This document shows, one piece after another, positions 56,296 to 64,000 of a stretch of DNA of 64,000 nucleotides. The stretch lies in NCBI GenBank assembly GCA_029553475.1, contig JAKPKV010000113.1, positions 1 through 64,000 on the forward strand. Direction: 5' to 3'. The notes below the pieces were generated by a model, which saw only the letters and a list, made by a program, of their open reading frames with translations, did no database searches and had not been told where the DNA came from. Source of the DNA: Armatimonadota bacterium. Its GTDB lineage: Bacteria; Armatimonadota; Hebobacteria; CAIYQO01. The first letter of the stretch is position 1; every line of letters starts with the position of its first letter. Position numbers and translations under genes: made by a program.

Positions 56296-57543
56296 TCACC
56301 CGACGCGCGCGGCCTGGACGATCTCCATGGTGATCTCCGCCCAGCGCCACAGCCGCTGCGGCTGATACGCCACCGTGCTGATATCCTTGAAGATGAGCTC
56401 CAGCGGGCACCCATGACGGGCGCAGACCTCCACCGTCGTCCGCACGTGCTCGCGCGCGGCCGCTTCATCGAAGCTGGGCCAGGCCAGCAGCGCCGGGTTC
56501 GGCTTGCGCGAGTACACGTACGCACCGCGAATCTCCGACGCGCCCAGCTCCTCATCTACCCACGGGCTCATGGAGATTTTTCGCAGGTTCGGAATCTGGC
56601 GCACTTCGGCCATCTTGCGGTCCAGCGGGTCGCAGCAGCCGTAATAGACCAGGCCGAAGCGGCGGAAGAGCGGCAGGTTCGGCGTGATCTCGAACTCCGC
56701 GAACATCGCCGGCGACACCGTGGAGAACATCTGCGCGAGGCCGAACATCCAGATATCTTTCGTGCGCGGTTTCGCGGGATCAAAGCCCGGCGCGGGCAGC
56801 TCGTCCGTGTACGCGCCGGTGCAGTGGATGAGCGACTGGCTGTGGCAGAGCAGGCCCTCGGCTTCCGCCTGATCGAGCATCGTCATATAGCCGCTCACCA
56901 TGCGCCGCACCAGCTCCGCCATGAATGCCGGGCGGTCTATCAGCGCCAAGCACGCGCCTTCCACGCTCATCCAGGCGCTGATGGGGTCCCAGACGGAGAG
57001 ATACGGATCGTACCCCTGCTCAACGACGTCGAGGACGCCGTCAAAGAGCGCGTGCGCCACCTCCAGGCGGCGGGCGGTTTCCGCGGCGTCGTGGATGAGC
57101 ACCGGCGTCCGGAGGCGGTCCAGGTCGGCATCGGACGCGAGCTGGTTCGTATACCCGTGCCCCACCACGCTGTTGGTCGGATCTCCCACCGCGATGCGCT
57201 CCTCCGTCTGAATGCCGAAGCCGGTGCTGTGAATCGCCTTCGGCACGCGAATGTACGGCTCCACCACCATATCCACGCGGCAGTGCCGCCACTGGTAGAG
57301 CGTGCGGCGCAGGGCGTCTTCATATTCGCGGCAGACGGGATGTTCGCAGCGCGGCGTCAGCTCGTCGTCCACGTTCATCTCGTTCCAGCACACCTGGTCA
57401 ATGGTGACCATCGGGCGAGCCGGGCGCAGGCCGTTGAGCGCGCGCCACAGCGCGCGCGTCTCGTCCTGCGCGGGGAGGGCGGCGATGTCCGCCACCTCGG
57501 CGGCCAGGCTGCGGATGATCTCGCGATCGCGGGTCGTCAGCAT
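56296..57543 (-). CDS. URO-D superfamily protein, second family member
   Basis: ATG 57543 has AAGGA upstream and gives a 415-aa protein. It has the URO-D-like layout: a helical N-terminus (LTTRDREIIRSLAAEVADI), a central QSLIHCTGAYTDEL, then VYYGCCDPLDRK and a C-terminal DISTVAYQPQRLWRW. It is only distantly similar to the copy at 4006-5217. Superfamily members include HemE and corrinoid-dependent methyltransferases. The cysteine-containing HC and CC motifs suggest metal binding of the methyltransferase kind rather than haem synthesis. It heads a leftward run with rlmN and msrB. Confidence 0.85.
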   Translation of the reverse strand: MLTTRDREIIRSLAAEVADIAALPAQDETRALWRALNGLRPARPMVTIDQVCWNEMNVDDELTPRCEHPVCREYEDALRRTLYQWRHCRVDMVVEPYIRVPKAIHSTGFGIQTEERIAVGDPTNSVVGHGYTNQLASDADLDRLRTPVLIHDAAETARRLEVAHALFDGVLDVVEQGYDPYLSVWDPISAWMSVEGACLALIDRPAFMAELVRRMVSGYMTMLDQAEAEGLLCHSQSLIHCTGAYTDELPAPGFDPAKPRTKDIWMFGLAQMFSTVSPAMFAEFEITPNLPLFRRFGLVYYGCCDPLDRKMAEVRQIPNLRKISMSPWVDEELGASEIRGAYVYSRKPNPALLAWPSFDEAAAREHVRTTVEVCARHGCPLELIFKDISTVAYQPQRLWRWAEITMEIVQAARVG

Positions 57544-57764
57544 GCGGTGATCCTTTATCCAGGGAATGCGGCGGCGCGGGCCGTCGCCGCACGCCATTGT
57601 ACCATCCGCGGCACGCCGACGCCAGTAGCACGCGTTGGCGCCGCGCGCCGCGATGGTGTTGAAGCCGCGCGACATTGTGCGTCGCGCGTAACGCGCCGGA
57701 AATCCGCAATGGGTATAGTACCGTAACCATCGCAACGACCGCGACCACCGAAGGGAAGGGCGCC

Positions 57765-57983
57765 ATGGAAACGCTGGCTCGGTTTCTGGAGGAGTTACAA
57801 CTTGGCGTGGTGGATGACCCGCATACGAACAGTCGCGTCGCGCTCACCGAAAAGGTGACCGTCTGCCCGGCCTGCCGCAGCCTGCACACCCTGCGGGAGG
57901 AGCACGGCCACGTCTTCTGCCTCGCCTGCGCCTGGGCGTTCCGCCAGCGCAAGCGCGCCGTCCGGACGACGCCGGCGGCGTGA
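57765..57983 (+). CDS. Small zinc-ribbon protein, unknown role
   Basis: GAAGGGAAGGG precedes ATG 57765. The 72-aa product has an acidic helix (LARFLEELQLGVVDDP) and a treble-clef-like C-x2-C...C-x2-C pair (CPACRSLHTLREEHGHVFCLAC), ending in a basic tail. Such short zinc ribbons often bind nucleic acid or protein. A TATAGT sits about 45 bp upstream without a clear -35. No family recognised. Confidence 0.7.
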   Translation: METLARFLEELQLGVVDDPHTNSRVALTEKVTVCPACRSLHTLREEHGHVFCLACAWAFRQRKRAVRTTPAA

Positions 57984-58013
57984 CCGTATTCGCGCCGCGG
58001 CGCGCAGGAATCG

Positions 58014-58048
58014 GCCCCCCTCCCCGGCGTCACGCCGGGGAGGGGGGC
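58014..58048. terminator. 16-bp hairpin between convergent small genes
   Basis: GCCCCCCTCCCCGGCG (58014-58029) pairs exactly with 58033-58048 around a TCA loop, and is followed by a modestly T-rich ATTCTTGTG. It lies 30 bp after the zinc-ribbon gene and 44 bp before the DUF2294 stop, so it can end both transcripts. Confidence 0.75.
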
Positions 58049-58092
58049 ATTCTTGTGCACGCAGGACATGAGGAGCCGCCGCCGATGGCGAT

Positions 58093-58482
58093 TTACGATG
58101 ACGGTGGCGATTTGGGGTCGGCGTACTCCGGCTTGCCGTCGAGGATGAAAATCAGCAGGCGTTCGCCGCGGGCGGTGCTGATGTCGGTATGCATACTGAG
58201 GACGTGGCAGTGGGTGATGCCGTGGATGACGGCTTCCAGCAGCAGGCGGGCGCCTTCCACCAGCTCGGTGCGCATCTGCTTCACCAGCAGGATGCCGCGC
58301 GCCGCGCCGGCGCCGCCGACGAGCTGCTTTTCGGCGGGCGTGAGCACGCCCTGCAGGCGTACCAGCACCATATCGTCCACCAGGTAAGTGACGGTTTCGG
58401 TCGGCCCGCGCCCCATGTATTCCTTCTCAAAGCGCGTCATCGCCTCGCTGATCTCTGCCTCGAGCTGCCCTTGCGTCTTCAT
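58093..58482 (-). CDS. DUF2294-domain protein
   Basis: ATG 58482 starts MKTQGQLEAEISEAMTRFE, the conserved opening of DUF2294, so the longer upstream frame is rejected. The 129-aa product matches the family throughout: YMGRGPTETVTYLVDDM, VRLQGVLTPAEKQL, HVLSMHTDISTARGERL and IFILDGKPEY. Family function is not established; members occur in Firmicutes, cyanobacteria and related lineages. It is divergent from the E1-beta gene across about 140 bp. Confidence 0.9.
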   Translation of the reverse strand: MKTQGQLEAEISEAMTRFEKEYMGRGPTETVTYLVDDMVLVRLQGVLTPAEKQLVGGAGAARGILLVKQMRTELVEGARLLLEAVIHGITHCHVLSMHTDISTARGERLLIFILDGKPEYADPKSPPSS

Positions 58483-58585
58483 GCGGGTCCATGATACCGG
58501 GAAAGGGCAGGTGGGTAAAGGGGAGGGAGCGGGGAAGCGGCCGGGCCGCGCGCGACTGCCGCTGACGATGCGGGGCGCCCGCCCC

Positions 58586-58614
58586 TTGCCAATTCGGCGG
58601 AAATGGTGTCTAAT
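58586..58614 (+). promoter_or_regulatory. Sigma-70-type promoter for the E1-beta gene
   Basis: TTGCCA (58586-58591) is 17 bp from TCTAAT (58609-58614); each box matches five of six consensus bases. A start point about 7 bp later would be within a base or two of the ATG at 58623, implying a leaderless or nearly leaderless mRNA. Confidence 0.5.
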
Positions 58615-58622
58615 CGGGTGAG

Positions 58623-59615
58623 ATGCGGACAACCACGGCAACCCAACTGGTATACTACGCGGACGCCATTCGCGAGGCGCTGGCGCTGGAGATGCGGCGC
58701 GATCCCGCGGTGGTGCTCTTCGGCGAGGATATCGCCCTTTACGGCGGGGCGTTCGGCGTCACCCGCGGCCTGCTGGACGAATTCGGTCCGGAGCGGGTGG
58801 TGAATACCCCCATCTCGGAGGGCGGCTTCACCGGCCTGGCCATCGGCGCGGCGCTCACCGGCCTGCGCCCGGTAGTGGAATACATGTTCATGGATTTCAT
58901 CGCGCTGGCGGCGGATCAGATCGTCAACCACGCGGCGAAATTCCGCGAGATTTACGGCGAGCAGGCGCGCGTGCCCATCGTCTTCCGCGCCGCGGGGGGC
59001 GCCGGGCGCTCGTATGGCGCCACCCACTCGCAGATGCTCGAAGGGTGGTTCATGCACGTGCCGGGGATGAAGGTCGTGGCGCCCTCCACCGCCGAAGACG
59101 CCCGCGGGCTGCTCATCAGCGCCATCCGCGATGACGACCCGGTGCTGGTGGTGGAGCATAAAGACCTGTACAAGGTGCGCATGCCGCTCAGCGCGGAGGC
59201 GCGGCCCATCCCCTTCGGCGCGGCGCGGGTGCTGCGCGAGGGGGACGCCGCCACGGTCATCAGCTACTCGAAGGCCGTGCATACCGCCGCGCTGGCCGCC
59301 GCGCAACTGGCGCAGGATGACATCCACGTCGAGGTGATTGACGTGCGCTCGCTGAAGCCGTTGGATACCGCGACCATCGCCGCCTCGGTGCGGAAAACCG
59401 GCAAAGCGCTCATCGTCACCGAGGCGATGGGCGTCGCCGGCCCCGCCGCCGAGCTCGCGTATCAGGTGATGGCGGGGGCGTTCGAGTATCTGGAGGCCCC
59501 CATCGTCCGCCTCACCGCCCGGGAGACGGCCATCCCCTTCGCGCCGCCGCTGGAAGCGGCGGCCGTGCCGGGGGTGGAGGAGGTGGCGCGGGCCGTGCGG
59601 GCGCTGGTGGGGTAG
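58623..59615 (+). CDS. 2-oxoacid (pyruvate/acetoin) dehydrogenase E1 component, beta subunit
   Basis: ATG 58623 begins a 330-aa protein with the E1-beta pattern: VVLFGEDIALYGGAFG, the cofactor-site TPISEGGFTGLAIGAALTG, RAAGGAGRSYGATHSQ, and C-terminal VIDVRSLKPLD and VTEAMGVAGPAAELAYQ. With E1-alpha it makes the thiamine-diphosphate enzyme that decarboxylates pyruvate or a related 2-oxoacid, feeding acetyl groups to lipoylated E2. Length is normal. No E1-alpha or E2 gene is adjacent, so the exact substrate is open (pyruvate, acetoin or branched-chain). Confidence 0.92.
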   Translation: MRTTTATQLVYYADAIREALALEMRRDPAVVLFGEDIALYGGAFGVTRGLLDEFGPERVVNTPISEGGFTGLAIGAALTGLRPVVEYMFMDFIALAADQIVNHAAKFREIYGEQARVPIVFRAAGGAGRSYGATHSQMLEGWFMHVPGMKVVAPSTAEDARGLLISAIRDDDPVLVVEHKDLYKVRMPLSAEARPIPFGAARVLREGDAATVISYSKAVHTAALAAAQLAQDDIHVEVIDVRSLKPLDTATIAASVRKTGKALIVTEAMGVAGPAAELAYQVMAGAFEYLEAPIVRLTARETAIPFAPPLEAAAVPGVEEVARAVRALVG

Positions 59616-59660
59616 TGTGCGCGTGCAGTGTGACGCTGTGTTGTGAAAGCGAGAACGATC

Positions 59661-61208
59661 GTGTCGCTTGAATCGTACCTGGCCGCGGGCCGGGAGTTTA
59701 TGCGGAAAGGTGATTACGCCGGGGCGCTGGCGCAGGCGGACGCCGCGCTGGCGGTGGCGGCGGAGTCGTTCGACGCGCTGCAGTTGCGCGGACGGGCGCT
59801 CTTTTTGCTGGGACGCGATGCGGACGCGCTGCAGGCGCTGCGGCTGGCGCATGCCGCGTGGCGCCGGCAGTGGCACGCGGAGGAGCCGCCGCCCGACCCG
59901 CATGAGGCGTACGACGCGGAGCCGGCGCTGGCGCCGGAGCCGGTGAACCTGGAGGCGCTGGAGACGCTGCTGGCGCTGCACGCGCGCTACCACCTGGATG
60001 CCGAGCTGCTGGCGCTGCTGGGCGAGCTGGCGGAAGACGCCGGGCGCTACGAAATCGCCCGCGAGGCCTTCAGCGCGCTCGTCGAGCGGGAGCCGGATCA
60101 TCTGGACGCCTGGGAAGGGCTGGTCCACGTGCTCTGCCACACCGACCTGGACGCCGCGCTGGAGGCGGTGGAGCGCGCGCTGGGCGCCTTCCCGCGCCAC
60201 GCGCTCTTCCTCGAATTCCTCGGCTTCATTCACTACCGCCGCCGGCGGTTCCGCGCGGCGCTGCACGCCTATCGCCAGGCGATTAATTGCGGCGCCACGC
60301 ACCCGGATAATTACGAGGCGGTGGTGCAGTGCTACCTGGCGCTGGGCGAGGGGGAGCGCGCCGTCGAGATGCTGGAAGAGCACGCGCGCCGCGAGCCGCA
60401 TGATCCGGAGACGCACCGCTTCGCGGTGGAAGTGGCGCTGGGGGGTGGGCAGCCCGAGCTGGCGCTGGAGCACGCGCATCAACTGGTGCGGCTGGAGCCT
60501 TCCCGCGCGGAGACGTATTGCTATAAAGCGTGGGTGGAGATGGCGCTGGGCGACTGGGAGGCGGCGTCGCGCACGCTGCGGCTCGGGTTCCACAAAGTGG
60601 TGGACGGCGCCTTCGCGCTCTACGAGCTGGTGGATATCCTCATCACCGACGGCGCGCTGGACGAGGCGCTGCGCGTGGCGGAGCTGGCCTGCACGCTGGC
60701 GCCGGAGCATCCCGACTCGCTCGCCGCGCGCGGGAAAGTGCTGAAGGAGATGGGGGCGCTGGATGCCGCGCTGGACGCGTTTCGCGCCGCCGCGGCGCTG
60801 GCGCCGCGGGATGACGTGTATCAGACCTGGCTGGGCGTGGTGCTCTCCGCGCGGGGCGAGCACCAGGCGGCCATCCGGCAGTTCAACTACGTGCTGGCGC
60901 GCCGGCCTGACGACCTGTGGACGCTGGCGAATCGCGGCCTCGCCTTCCTGGACATGCACGTGCCGGAGCGCGCCTACGGCGACTTCACCCGCGGTCTCGA
61001 GCTGGATCCGGAGGAAGCCCACCTGTACCTGTGGCGGGCGGGCGCGCTGGCGCGGCTGGGCGACCTCGACGGCGCGCTGCGCGATCTGCGCCAAGCGCTG
61101 GACCTCAGCGACGACCTGTTTGCGGAGCTGGAGCACGAGCCGTTGCTCGATCCGCTGCGCGACGACCCGCGCTACCGCGCCCTGCTCGATCCTGACGGCG
61201 AGGAGTGA
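59661..61208 (+). CDS. TPR-repeat protein, cytoplasmic
   Basis: GTG 59661 (VSLESYLAAGREF) is preferred, with a GAGA element upstream; an in-frame GTG at 59643 has none. The 515-aa protein has no signal or membrane helix and is almost entirely TPR-like helices of 34 residues (REFMRKGDYAGALAQADAAL; AARGKVLKEMGALDAALDAF; EEAHLYLWRAGALARLGDLD). It likely acts as a scaffold. It precedes bshC by 5 bp, so is in the same transcription unit. Confidence 0.85.
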   Translation: MSLESYLAAGREFMRKGDYAGALAQADAALAVAAESFDALQLRGRALFLLGRDADALQALRLAHAAWRRQWHAEEPPPDPHEAYDAEPALAPEPVNLEALETLLALHARYHLDAELLALLGELAEDAGRYEIAREAFSALVEREPDHLDAWEGLVHVLCHTDLDAALEAVERALGAFPRHALFLEFLGFIHYRRRRFRAALHAYRQAINCGATHPDNYEAVVQCYLALGEGERAVEMLEEHARREPHDPETHRFAVEVALGGGQPELALEHAHQLVRLEPSRAETYCYKAWVEMALGDWEAASRTLRLGFHKVVDGAFALYELVDILITDGALDEALRVAELACTLAPEHPDSLAARGKVLKEMGALDAALDAFRAAAALAPRDDVYQTWLGVVLSARGEHQAAIRQFNYVLARRPDDLWTLANRGLAFLDMHVPERAYGDFTRGLELDPEEAHLYLWRAGALARLGDLDGALRDLRQALDLSDDLFAELEHEPLLDPLRDDPRYRALLDPDGEE

Positions 61209-61213
61209 TCGCG

Positions 61214-62806
61214 ATGCGTGAGGCCCCCCCCGGCCCGCTCAGCGTGCTGGCCCGCGTCCCACTGGCCGCGGTGCAGCGCGGCGGCGCGCTGCTGGCGGAC
61301 CTGCAGGCGGACAAACCGGCGGCGACGGAGCTCTTCACCGCCGGCGCCGGCACGTCCCGCGCGGACCGCGCCGCCCTCGCCGACATCCTCGTTGACCAGC
61401 AGGCGCGCTGGGGCGCGGGAGAGGCGGCGCTGGCGCAGGCCCGCCGTCTCGCCGACCCGGCGACGCCGGTGGTGACCGTCGGGCAGCAGCCGGGGCTGCT
61501 CACCGGCCCGCTGTACACGATCTACAAAGCGCTGACCGCCCTCACCCTCGCGCGGCGGCACGGCGGGGTACCCGTTTTTTGGGTGGGCGCCGATGATGAC
61601 GACCGCGCGGAGATTGACCACTGCGGGCTGTGGGATGCCGGCGAGGCGCTGCATCCCATTCACTACCCCTGCGACGCCGGCGCGCCGGGTATGCTGGTGG
61701 GCGATCTGCCCGCCGGCGACGCCGCGGAGGCGGTGCTGGCGGGGGCGCTGCCGCTGCTGCGCGATCTCCCCCACGGCGCGGCGGCGGAGGGGCTGCTGCG
61801 CGCGACGCTGGCGGGCAGCGCTGACCTGGGCGCGTGGTTCGCGCGGCTGCTTGCGCGACTGTTCGCGCGCTGGGGGCTGGTGCTCTGCGACCCGCGCGAT
61901 CCCGCGCTGCGCCGGCTGGCGCTGCCGGTGCTGCGCGCGGAGCTGGCGCGGCCGCTGGAGACGACCCGCCGGCTGCGGGAGCGCGCCGCGGAATTACGCC
62001 GGCGCGGGTATCCCCCGGCGCTCACCAAGCCTGAACACGTGGTCAATCTCTTCCGCTATGACGGGCATCGCCAGCGCATCAGCTTCACCGACGGCGCCTA
62101 TGCGATTGACGGCGTCCGCGTCGCGCCGGCGGCGCTGCGGGCGGCGGTGGACGACGATCCCGGCGGCTTCGTGCCGAACGCGGTCCTGCGCCCGGTGGTG
62201 CAGGAGTATCTCTTCGGCAGCCTCGCCTTCGTCGCCGGACCGCATGAGGCGGAGTACTGGGCGGAGCTGGCGCCGGTCTTCGCGGCGCTGGACGTGCGCA
62301 TGCCCGCCGTCGTCATCCGCGCCGGCGCCACGCTGGTCCCGCGCCGCCATGCCCGCCGCCTGCGCCAGTGGGAGATCGCGCCGCTCGACCTCCTCGTCGC
62401 GTATGACCGGCTGCGCCTGACGCTGCTGGACGCCGCGGGGCCCGACGCGGTGCGCGAGGCCTTCGCCCTGAGCCGCGCGGAGCTCGGGCGCGTCGCCGCG
62501 CGCCTCGCCCAGGCCGTCGCCGGCGTGGAGCCGACCCTCGCCGCCGCCGCCGCCGCCGCGCACCAGCGCATGGCACACGAGCTCGAACGCCTGGAGCGGA
62601 AAACGCGGAAGGCCATCGAACGCGGCGACGACGACCTCACCGCCCGCCTCGCCGCAACCCGCGAAGCGCTCTTCCCGCACGGCGGATTGCAGGAACGGGC
62701 GCTCAACGTCTGTTCGCTCATCGGACGATACGGGGAAGGGATCATCGCGCAATTGGTCGAGTTGCTTGACGGGGAGGAAGGTCAGCATCTCTTCGTCGAA
62801 ATATAG
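61214..62806 (+). CDS. bshC: Bacillithiol biosynthesis cysteine ligase
   Basis: ATG 61214 follows GAGGAG at 8-bp spacing. The 530-aa product matches BshC: VVTVGQQPGLLTGPLYTIYK, VPVFWVGADDDDRAEID, PNAVLRPVVQEYLFGSLAFVAGPHEAEYW, a helical region (ERKTRKAIER) and FPHGGLQERALNVCSLIGRYGE. BshC adds cysteine to glucosaminyl-malate to make bacillithiol, a low-molecular-weight thiol. Family length is about 540 aa. bshA and bshB are not in the window. Confidence 0.95.
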   Translation: MREAPPGPLSVLARVPLAAVQRGGALLADLQADKPAATELFTAGAGTSRADRAALADILVDQQARWGAGEAALAQARRLADPATPVVTVGQQPGLLTGPLYTIYKALTALTLARRHGGVPVFWVGADDDDRAEIDHCGLWDAGEALHPIHYPCDAGAPGMLVGDLPAGDAAEAVLAGALPLLRDLPHGAAAEGLLRATLAGSADLGAWFARLLARLFARWGLVLCDPRDPALRRLALPVLRAELARPLETTRRLRERAAELRRRGYPPALTKPEHVVNLFRYDGHRQRISFTDGAYAIDGVRVAPAALRAAVDDDPGGFVPNAVLRPVVQEYLFGSLAFVAGPHEAEYWAELAPVFAALDVRMPAVVIRAGATLVPRRHARRLRQWEIAPLDLLVAYDRLRLTLLDAAGPDAVREAFALSRAELGRVAARLAQAVAGVEPTLAAAAAAAHQRMAHELERLERKTRKAIERGDDDLTARLAATREALFPHGGLQERALNVCSLIGRYGEGIIAQLVELLDGEEGQHLFVEI

Positions 62807-62833
62807 AAATATAGGCTGGACGATTCCAGCTCT

Positions 62834-62926
62834 GGGCGGGCGAGCGTCCTCTACACGATGAATCGAAAACGACACGCGATGTGCGACAGCCGGCGTCGTC
62901 CCGCACCGCGCCGGGATCGCCCGCCC
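62834..62926. repeat. GC-rich inverted repeat upstream of rpe
   Basis: GGGCGGGCGA (62834-62843) pairs with TCGCCCGCCC (62917-62926). Its first 18 bp (GGGCGGGCGAGCGTCCTC) recur exactly, in the same orientation relative to the downstream gene, about 45-62 bp upstream of the large secreted-protein gene (8918-8901). It may be a shared control site or a short dispersed repeat. Confidence 0.55.
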
Positions 62927-62944
62927 GAGGAGGAGACCAGCATC

Positions 62945-63625
62945 ATGTCTGCATCAGAAACGCTGCCATACCCGATCCACCCGTCCATCCTCGCCTTCGA
63001 CTTCTCCCGCGTCGCCGACGAGGTGCGGGCGCTGGACGCCGCGGGGGCGGACGCGTTTCATTTTGACGTGATGGACGGCCACTTCGTGCCGAATCTCACC
63101 TTCGGGCCGATGGTGCCGCGCGCGTTGCGCTCGGTGACGGCGCGGGCGTTTCACGCGCATCTGATGGTCTATCATCCGGATGCCTACCTCTCGCAGATGG
63201 CGGAGGCGGGGGTGCGGCGGCTCTACGCGCACCCGGAATCCACCCCGCATATCCACCGCACGCTGGGCGCCATTCGCGCCGCGGGGATGGAGGCGGGCGT
63301 GTCCATCAATCCCGGCACGCCCGTCGAGGCGCTGGAGCCGCTGCTGGAGATGGCCGACGCCGTGCTGGTGATGTCGGTGAATCCCGGTTTCGGCGGGCAG
63401 GCGTTCCTGCCCATCACCTATCGCCGCCTGGGCCAGTTGCGCGCGCTGATGGCGCGGCTGGGGGTCTCGCCGGCGGTGGCGGTGGACGGCGGGGTGGACG
63501 GCGGCAACATCGCCGCGCTGACGCGGGCGGGGATGACCGAGGCGGTGGTCGGCACGGCGCTTTTTGCGGAGGGCGACCCGGCGGCGGCGATGCGCGCCAT
63601 CGCGGGGGCGGCATGGGGCGGATAG
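62945..63625 (+). CDS. rpe: Ribulose-phosphate 3-epimerase
   Basis: ATG 62945 follows GAGGAGGAG at a slightly long spacing. The 226-aa TIM-barrel protein has all signatures: IHPSILAFDFSRV, FHFDVMDGHFVPNLTFGP (metal-binding Asp/His), MSVNPGFGGQAF and AVDGGVDGGNI. It interconverts ribulose-5-phosphate and xylulose-5-phosphate in the pentose phosphate pathway. The stop overlaps the next start by 13 bp. Confidence 0.96.
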   Translation: MSASETLPYPIHPSILAFDFSRVADEVRALDAAGADAFHFDVMDGHFVPNLTFGPMVPRALRSVTARAFHAHLMVYHPDAYLSQMAEAGVRRLYAHPESTPHIHRTLGAIRAAGMEAGVSINPGTPVEALEPLLEMADAVLVMSVNPGFGGQAFLPITYRRLGQLRALMARLGVSPAVAVDGGVDGGNIAALTRAGMTEAVVGTALFAEGDPAAAMRAIAGAAWGG

Positions 63626-64000
63626 ATCTGCACCTGCATACCACCTACTCCGACGGCACGTGGACGCCCGAGGCGCTGGTGGCGGATGCCGCCGCGCGCG
63701 GGGTGACGCTCATCGCCGTCACCGATCACGACGACATCGGCGGCATCGCGCCGGCGCGGGCGGCGGGCGCAACGCTGGGCGTGCGCGTGCTCAGCGGGGT
63801 GGAGATCAATACCGAGGTCGGGCGCGAGCAGATCCACATCCTCGGCTATGGTTTCCCGCCCGAGGCGCCCGCGTTGCGTGACGCGCTGGCGGCGCTGCGC
63901 CATGCCCGGCTCGTGCGCCTGCGGGCGATGCTGGGGCGGCTGGCGGCGCTGGGCTACCCGCTGGATGAAGCGCGCGTGCTCGCCATCGCCGGCCATGGCT
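63613..64000 (+). CDS. PHP-domain phosphoesterase (TrpH/YciV-like), 3' end outside window
   Basis: Translation from ATG 63613 stays open to the end of the window (129 codons). It begins MGRIDLHLHTTYSDGTWTPE, with the H-x-H metal motif and the SDG typical of PHP phosphoesterases, and continues with LIAVTDHDDIGGI and SGVEINTE. In TrpH/YciV these residues bind the metals of a nucleotide 3'(2'),5'-bisphosphate or oligonucleotide phosphatase. The 13-bp overlap with rpe suggests translational coupling. Confidence 0.9.
   Translation, partial: MGRIDLHLHTTYSDGTWTPEALVADAAARGVTLIAVTDHDDIGGIAPARAAGATLGVRVLSGVEINTEVGREQIHILGYGFPPEAPALRDALAALRHARLVRLRAMLGRLAALGYPLDEARVLAIAGHG

Overview
The window is 64 kb of very GC-rich bacterial DNA with strongly GC-biased third codon positions, which is why long antisense reading frames shadow almost every real gene. 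Gene content includes expanded prepilin-type proteins, URO-D-like methyltransferases, heparinase II/III and acetyl-xylan-esterase-like secreted enzymes, an exosortase, bacillithiol ligase BshC and DUF2294. Together these fit a Gram-negative-type environmental bacterium of the Armatimonadota/Planctomycetota kind best. This placement is inference; there is no rRNA or other marker here to prove it. No tRNA, rRNA, CRISPR array or transposase gene was recognised.

Layout. (1) 1-8.9 kb: a partial lipoprotein, a small membrane protein, an alpha/beta hydrolase, a URO-D family protein, a CoA-binding protein and a 1,008-aa secreted protein, separated by large hairpin-forming inverted repeats. (2) 9.2-38.9 kb: a co-directional six-gene cluster, nearly half the window. 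It encodes four prepilin-like proteins in GspH/I/J/K (FimU/PilV/PilW/PilX) order, three of them with very large C-terminal regions, then two giant exported proteins (2,085 and about 4,869 aa) rich in PQQ/NHL-like beta-propeller repeats and EF-hand-like loops. By analogy with the fimU-pilVWX-pilY1 arrangement, I propose a pilus or pseudopilus tip complex with an outsized PilY1-like adhesin. This is the most interesting system in the window. (3) 39.2-46.6 kb: a membrane-embedded VIT/vWA protein ending in a PEP-CTERM sorting signal, overlapped by its probable dedicated exosortase (fused to an EpsI-like domain), then a convergent heparinase II/III gene and a small unknown. (4) 46.8-54.6 kb: acetyl-xylan-esterase-like hydrolase with rsmA/ksgA in a stop/start overlap, a small membrane protein, a BatA-like vWA protein, a TPR protein and an acyl carrier protein. 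(5) 54.7-64 kb: a leftward run (URO-D-like, rlmN, msrB), a zinc-ribbon protein, a DUF2294 protein, then a rightward run (E1-beta, TPR, bshC, rpe, PHP phosphoesterase) continuing past the window.

A second theme is repeats. Intergenic spaces hold at least eight distinct long inverted repeats, two of them copies of one family. Two genes (a PilV-like prepilin and a TPR protein) carry in-frame tandem repeats that look like insertions or slippage products. No mobilising enzyme is present, so any transposition would have to be in trans.
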